From NCBI GenBank assembly GCA_029061925.1, contig JAIDRE010000120.1:1-37372 (forward strand): a DNA stretch of 37,372 bases. The letters are read 5' to 3'. Below are positions 34,456 through 37,372 of the stretch, in pieces. The position numbers and the translations under genes were made by a program. The notes under the pieces were generated by a model, which saw only the letters and a list, made by a program, of their open reading frames with translations, had not been told where the DNA came from and searched no databases. The first letter of the stretch is position 1. Each line of letters opens with the position of its first letter. Origin of the DNA: Muribaculaceae bacterium. Its GTDB lineage: Bacteria; Bacteroidota; Bacteroidia; Bacteroidales; Muribaculaceae.

Positions 34456-35862
34456 TCAGATTTCACGAGGTAATTCTGTCGCTTTTTTGTCGCGACGTGC
34501 TATAAAATCGGCAAATGTGGCAAACAGATCGTTCAAGGCGATGGTTGCATTGTCGATTTGGGTGGCAAGACTGTCGGCACCGGTGCTGTTGACTCCGTTT
34601 CCACCCGAAATCACCGAACCGACACCCGAGATGTCGCGGATCAACTTCATTTGAGTATCGAGAAGAGTTGTGACACCGGCATCGAGACCCGATGATGTTA
34701 TCTGCTTTGGTGTATCGCCTCCGGCAACCGGTTCATAGGGAATCAGACTGCCGCACACAGCCCACCGCCGTGCAATATCTTTCCACGTAATGAAGTCGGG
34801 TTTGGCGCGGGTCGGATACATCAGCACGCCCTTGGCGGCGGTCGATAGTATATGGTCGGAAACGGCGAGCAATCTATTGATTTGTCGCTGCTGGTCAACG
34901 ATATCCTCGACAAACGAGTGCACCTCGCCATCGATGAGCGGATAAAACTTGACAACGAACGGGTGGTCGCCCGATGAAAGTTGTGAAACGACATGTGAAA
35001 TCATCGTGCCGTCCGGGGCAAAAAATCTGCCGTGCCAACGGTTCACACGGGTATGGCTGACCCGCAGAGACGGCAATCCGGCGTCACGCCGATTCTGCTC
35101 GTCAGCCCGGAGCTTGTCGGCAGCCTCTTTAGTCATAGTCACTTCGCTATATTTTGCCGTTTCGGGGTCGAGAATTCGCACAATACGGCTGCTTTCGAGT
35201 GTCCATACTTCGATAACGCGACATCGTCCGGTCGGCGATCTAAAAAATCGAGAGTCGCCCGAGTCGGCACTGTAAGCGTGACGTATCAGTGCGATTTTCT
35301 TCGGGTCGTTGTTGCCAAACCGGCTCTCGACATCGGGCAGCGAAAGGTCGTGGAGCATCCCGATAAGCTCTGTGTCCCATCCGCGCGGGTCGTTAACGGT
35401 GTTGATAAAGAAATCGGCAGGCGAAACGTTGTCAACATAATTGCGCACTATTCCGTCGCGTCGTCGTTCGGCAGCCACTCGTTGTATAATGCAACCCGAC
35501 ATGAGAAACTCTTCCATCGCCCGGCTGTCGAGTTCATCAAGGCTGTTGAACGAGTATAACCGTGCCATGTTGCTGTCGGCGACATCTTCCTGTGACCTCA
35601 TATATCTGAATCGCCCGATAATAGTCTTAACCATCTGACGTATAAGATTATTGGTCAACGGGTCGCGACCGGTTGCCTGACGCGCCATATCGCCCTCGGT
35701 CATCGTTTCGCCTGTGAGCGGGTCAACGACACGGTCGTTCCATTGGCGTCCGTAGGCATAGTTTTTCATTCGCTCGCGGTTGGCACGAAGACCCGACATG
35801 CACCGGTAGGCATTGACAGCGGCGGCGAAAACGGCAGCCTCTTTGCTGTTTTGGTTTATCAT
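34456..35862 (-). CDS. Phage portal-like protein
   Basis: A 468-aa soluble protein with portal features: an N-terminal helical segment (NRERMKNYAYGRQWND), DPLTNNLIRQMVKTIIGRFR, a wing-type region, then FVEDIVDQQRQINRLLAVSD, a stem-helix-like motif seen in many tailed-phage portals. The C-terminus has a long coiled helix (ADSLATQIDNATIALNDLFA). Portals form the dodecameric gate for DNA entry into the capsid. It lies third and last in transcription order after a capsid-like gene and an unknown protein, whereas portals normally come first. The GC content is higher than in the peptide island. A related head protein remains possible. Confidence 0.7.
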   Translation of the reverse strand: MINQNSKEAAVFAAAVNAYRCMSGLRANRERMKNYAYGRQWNDRVVDPLTGETMTEGDMARQATGRDPLTNNLIRQMVKTIIGRFRYMRSQEDVADSNMARLYSFNSLDELDSRAMEEFLMSGCIIQRVAAERRRDGIVRNYVDNVSPADFFINTVNDPRGWDTELIGMLHDLSLPDVESRFGNNDPKKIALIRHAYSADSGDSRFFRSPTGRCRVIEVWTLESSRIVRILDPETAKYSEVTMTKEAADKLRADEQNRRDAGLPSLRVSHTRVNRWHGRFFAPDGTMISHVVSQLSSGDHPFVVKFYPLIDGEVHSFVEDIVDQQRQINRLLAVSDHILSTAAKGVLMYPTRAKPDFITWKDIARRWAVCGSLIPYEPVAGGDTPKQITSSGLDAGVTTLLDTQMKLIRDISGVGSVISGGNGVNSTGADSLATQIDNATIALNDLFATFADFIARRDKKATELPREI

Positions 35863-35877
35863 ATTTCAAGATTGAGA

Positions 35878-36417
35878 TTAAAGATAAAGGTTGGGCTTGG
35901 GAATTAAAGCCAATCCTTTTTGAGTGATTGAATAGAAGCCCTCTGGCGGAGCGGTCACTGCCATAACACGGTTGAGTGAAACCTGATTGTCGGTGTCTAA
36001 AAACACTTTTAGAAAACCGTCTTTGGTGAACGCTATTGGCTTTCGTGACGGAATCGGGGCAAACTCATCGGTCAGCAATTCGGTAAGCCGCGATGACGGA
36101 TCTATGACCTCGGCATTGAGAGTTGAATCCAGTTCGACCTCGACTACTGCTATGACGTCATCGGGCAGTCGTGCAACCCATTCGCCGTTCATTAGTCCCG
36201 GTGTCAATGATAGTTTTGAAGTGATGTCAGATGCCGGAACAAGCGACTTGTCACCACGAGATAGAAGTTCGGCATACCAATCGTTCATCTGTGCCAGATC
36301 AATCAAATCAGAGTCCCTGCGATCAAAGCGGTCGTCGGTAGTTCCGGTGATTGAAGAGGCGTCGAGACAGTGGCGCAATCGCCACTGCTCAAGCATCTCT
36401 TTTTGTGAAAAAAGCAT
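35878..36417 (-). CDS. Phage structural-module protein of unknown function
   Basis: A 179-aa protein I do not recognise. It starts with a helical segment (FSQKEMLEQWRLRHCLDASS), then a beta-rich part with VIAVVEVELDSTL and a C-terminal strand pair (GFYSITQKGLALIPKPNLYL). There is no signal or membrane segment. It sits between capsid-like and portal-like genes with only ~15-base gaps, so it is probably a virion or head-completion protein, perhaps a connector. The assignment is from position alone. Confidence 0.55.
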   Translation of the reverse strand: MLFSQKEMLEQWRLRHCLDASSITGTTDDRFDRRDSDLIDLAQMNDWYAELLSRGDKSLVPASDITSKLSLTPGLMNGEWVARLPDDVIAVVEVELDSTLNAEVIDPSSRLTELLTDEFAPIPSRKPIAFTKDGFLKVFLDTDNQVSLNRVMAVTAPPEGFYSITQKGLALIPKPNLYL

Positions 36418-36431
36418 AGTGTGAGGTTTGA

Positions 36432-37372
36432 TTAATCGATAGCTTCAACACGCATGTGGGCATCGGGATAACGAAGTACAAGACAGCTTGCTTCGGTGAG
36501 CACGATTGCATCGGTGTTGCGCTGACCCGAATTACGCAGGTTCAAGGTCTCGGCTTGGAACGGAATGTGGGTATATTTGGTGATATACTCCGGGTCGAGG
36601 ATGAAAGCGTCATCGCTGTGTCCGCAAAGGTCAAACACTTCTGAAAGAACGACATAGAGCGTTCCGAACTTGGTGCGTAACTCGGTGAAGTCGATACCCC
36701 ATTTTGTAATCATGCGGTCAGGCGACATGAAGTAGTTGTCTTCGCTGACAGTGTGGAGCTTTTGGATAAAGCCCGAACCACCAATCAAAATTTTGCGTGA
36801 CGAGCCGGCGTTGAGCGTAAACGCATCTTTCATCATCGAAACGATGTCGGTTGCGGTGAATTTGTCGCCACGGCGATATGTCCAACGACGTGAAACCTGA
36901 TTCCAGATACCGCCGGTCAACAGAACTTCCTCGTGCTTGACGGGATCGTCAAAACGGAGTTTGGTGCCGAAGATGAAACTTTTTTCCATGCCGAGTCTCA
37001 TATCGATGACTGCCGATTCCTCCTGGTCGCTGAAAGTCCATCCGGTTTCTTTGTTGGCGAGTTTTACAAAGGTCGATTGTTCAACCTGTGCTTTGAAAAT
37101 TTGACAGAAGTTGGTCGATTTTACGGGAATTGCTTGATATTGCGGAGTTTGAACATCGAGCTCGGTTGCCGCACGACCCATTCTGACTACTTCCACGCCG
37201 TTGCCTATATTGATATCGTCAGAGCCTTCGGGCTGGTTGACGGCGATGACCTCGGCTTTGTCGGTGGTTGTTGAAACGACATAGAGCATCGCCATGACTT
37301 TGTTGCCGTTCTTGTCGTTGAATGTGATTGAGGGGATGAGCAAGGTTTCGCTCACTTGGCATGGTATAGGAC
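36432..37372 (-). CDS. Phage major capsid-like protein (5' end outside window)
   Basis: At least 307 aa are visible, and the frame remains open to the window edge. The only in-window start near the beginning is GTG at 37355, so the true start may lie beyond. The sequence resembles the SU10/DUF5309 HK97-fold capsid group: an N-terminal region (PQYQAIPVKSTNFCQIFKAQ), then WTFSDQEESAVIDMRLGMEK with a helix feeding SFIFGTKL, and a C-terminal part with FGTLYVVLSEVFDLCG and DDAFILDPEYITKYTHI. It would form the capsid shell. It is the most upstream gene visible of the minus-strand phage module. Confidence 0.68.
   Translation of the reverse strand, partial: PIPCQVSETLLIPSITFNDKNGNKVMAMLYVVSTTTDKAEVIAVNQPEGSDDINIGNGVEVVRMGRAATELDVQTPQYQAIPVKSTNFCQIFKAQVEQSTFVKLANKETGWTFSDQEESAVIDMRLGMEKSFIFGTKLRFDDPVKHEEVLLTGGIWNQVSRRWTYRRGDKFTATDIVSMMKDAFTLNAGSSRKILIGGSGFIQKLHTVSEDNYFMSPDRMITKWGIDFTELRTKFGTLYVVLSEVFDLCGHSDDAFILDPEYITKYTHIPFQAETLNLRNSGQRNTDAIVLTEASCLVLRYPDAHMRVEAID

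Noticed and set aside
34949..35559. Two plus-strand frames opposite the portal-like gene
   Set aside because: They are Ser/Arg/His-rich shadow translations with no domain, and the opposite strand has a convincing phage gene.

Overview
The window looks like a chromosomal contig from a gut-type Bacteroidales bacterium, most likely Muribaculaceae-like. The grounds are FimB/Mfa2-type and DUF4906-type fimbrial lipoproteins, repeated TAnnTTTG -7 promoter elements with few recognisable Shine-Dalgarno sites, Bacteroidetes families such as DUF3098, and an outer-membrane barrel of TonB-receptor type. The family assignment is inference; no 16S or marker comparison was possible.

Layout: (1) 1-6100 (+) is the distal part of a fimbrial operon: the last 13 codons of a fimbrillin, three lipoproteins and a strong terminator. 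(2) 6284-8280 holds dinD, a non-coding stretch with inverted repeats, tRNA-Leu(UAA) on the minus strand with its own promoter and terminator, a start-less ORF and a small 92-aa gene. (3) 8250-13485 (-) holds a MATE exporter, a membrane TPR protein, an unknown conserved-looking protein, and a three-gene cassette (SpsF-like cytidylyltransferase, NeuB-like synthase, KdsC-like phosphatase) expected to make a CMP-activated nonulosonic acid such as KDN. (4) 13562-17789 (-) is an oxalate operon: formyl-CoA transferase, oxalyl-CoA decarboxylase and an AEC transporter, matching the gene content of the E. coli yfdWUV locus. (5) 18065-22510 (+) is a housekeeping operon: ftsX, DUF3098, uppP, truB, queA and a DUF2148 Fe-S protein.

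(6) 22518-33642 (+) is the most interesting part, an AT-rich island that reads as a peptide natural-product (RiPP) cluster. It starts with a transmembrane TPR/HTH-like regulator, a 10-C tract and a long palindrome. A near-continuous operon follows: a small secreted protein, a 67-aa precursor with a double-Gly leader and a Ser/Thr-free four-Cys core, a radical SAM/SPASM maturase, an outer-membrane barrel, a possible LanC-like toroid protein, a glycosyltransferase, a stand-alone GT51 peptidoglycan transglycosylase, and a C39-peptidase ABC exporter. The natural reading is that the precursor is modified by the radical SAM enzyme (perhaps also the glycosyltransferase), cut after Gly-Gly and exported by the C39 transporter. 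The GT51 enzyme may be a self-protection or target-bypass protein.

(7) 33649-37372 (-) holds an ion channel with a non-canonical pore signature, then three phage structural genes (portal-like, unknown, major-capsid-like) that run off the window end and probably mark a prophage edge.
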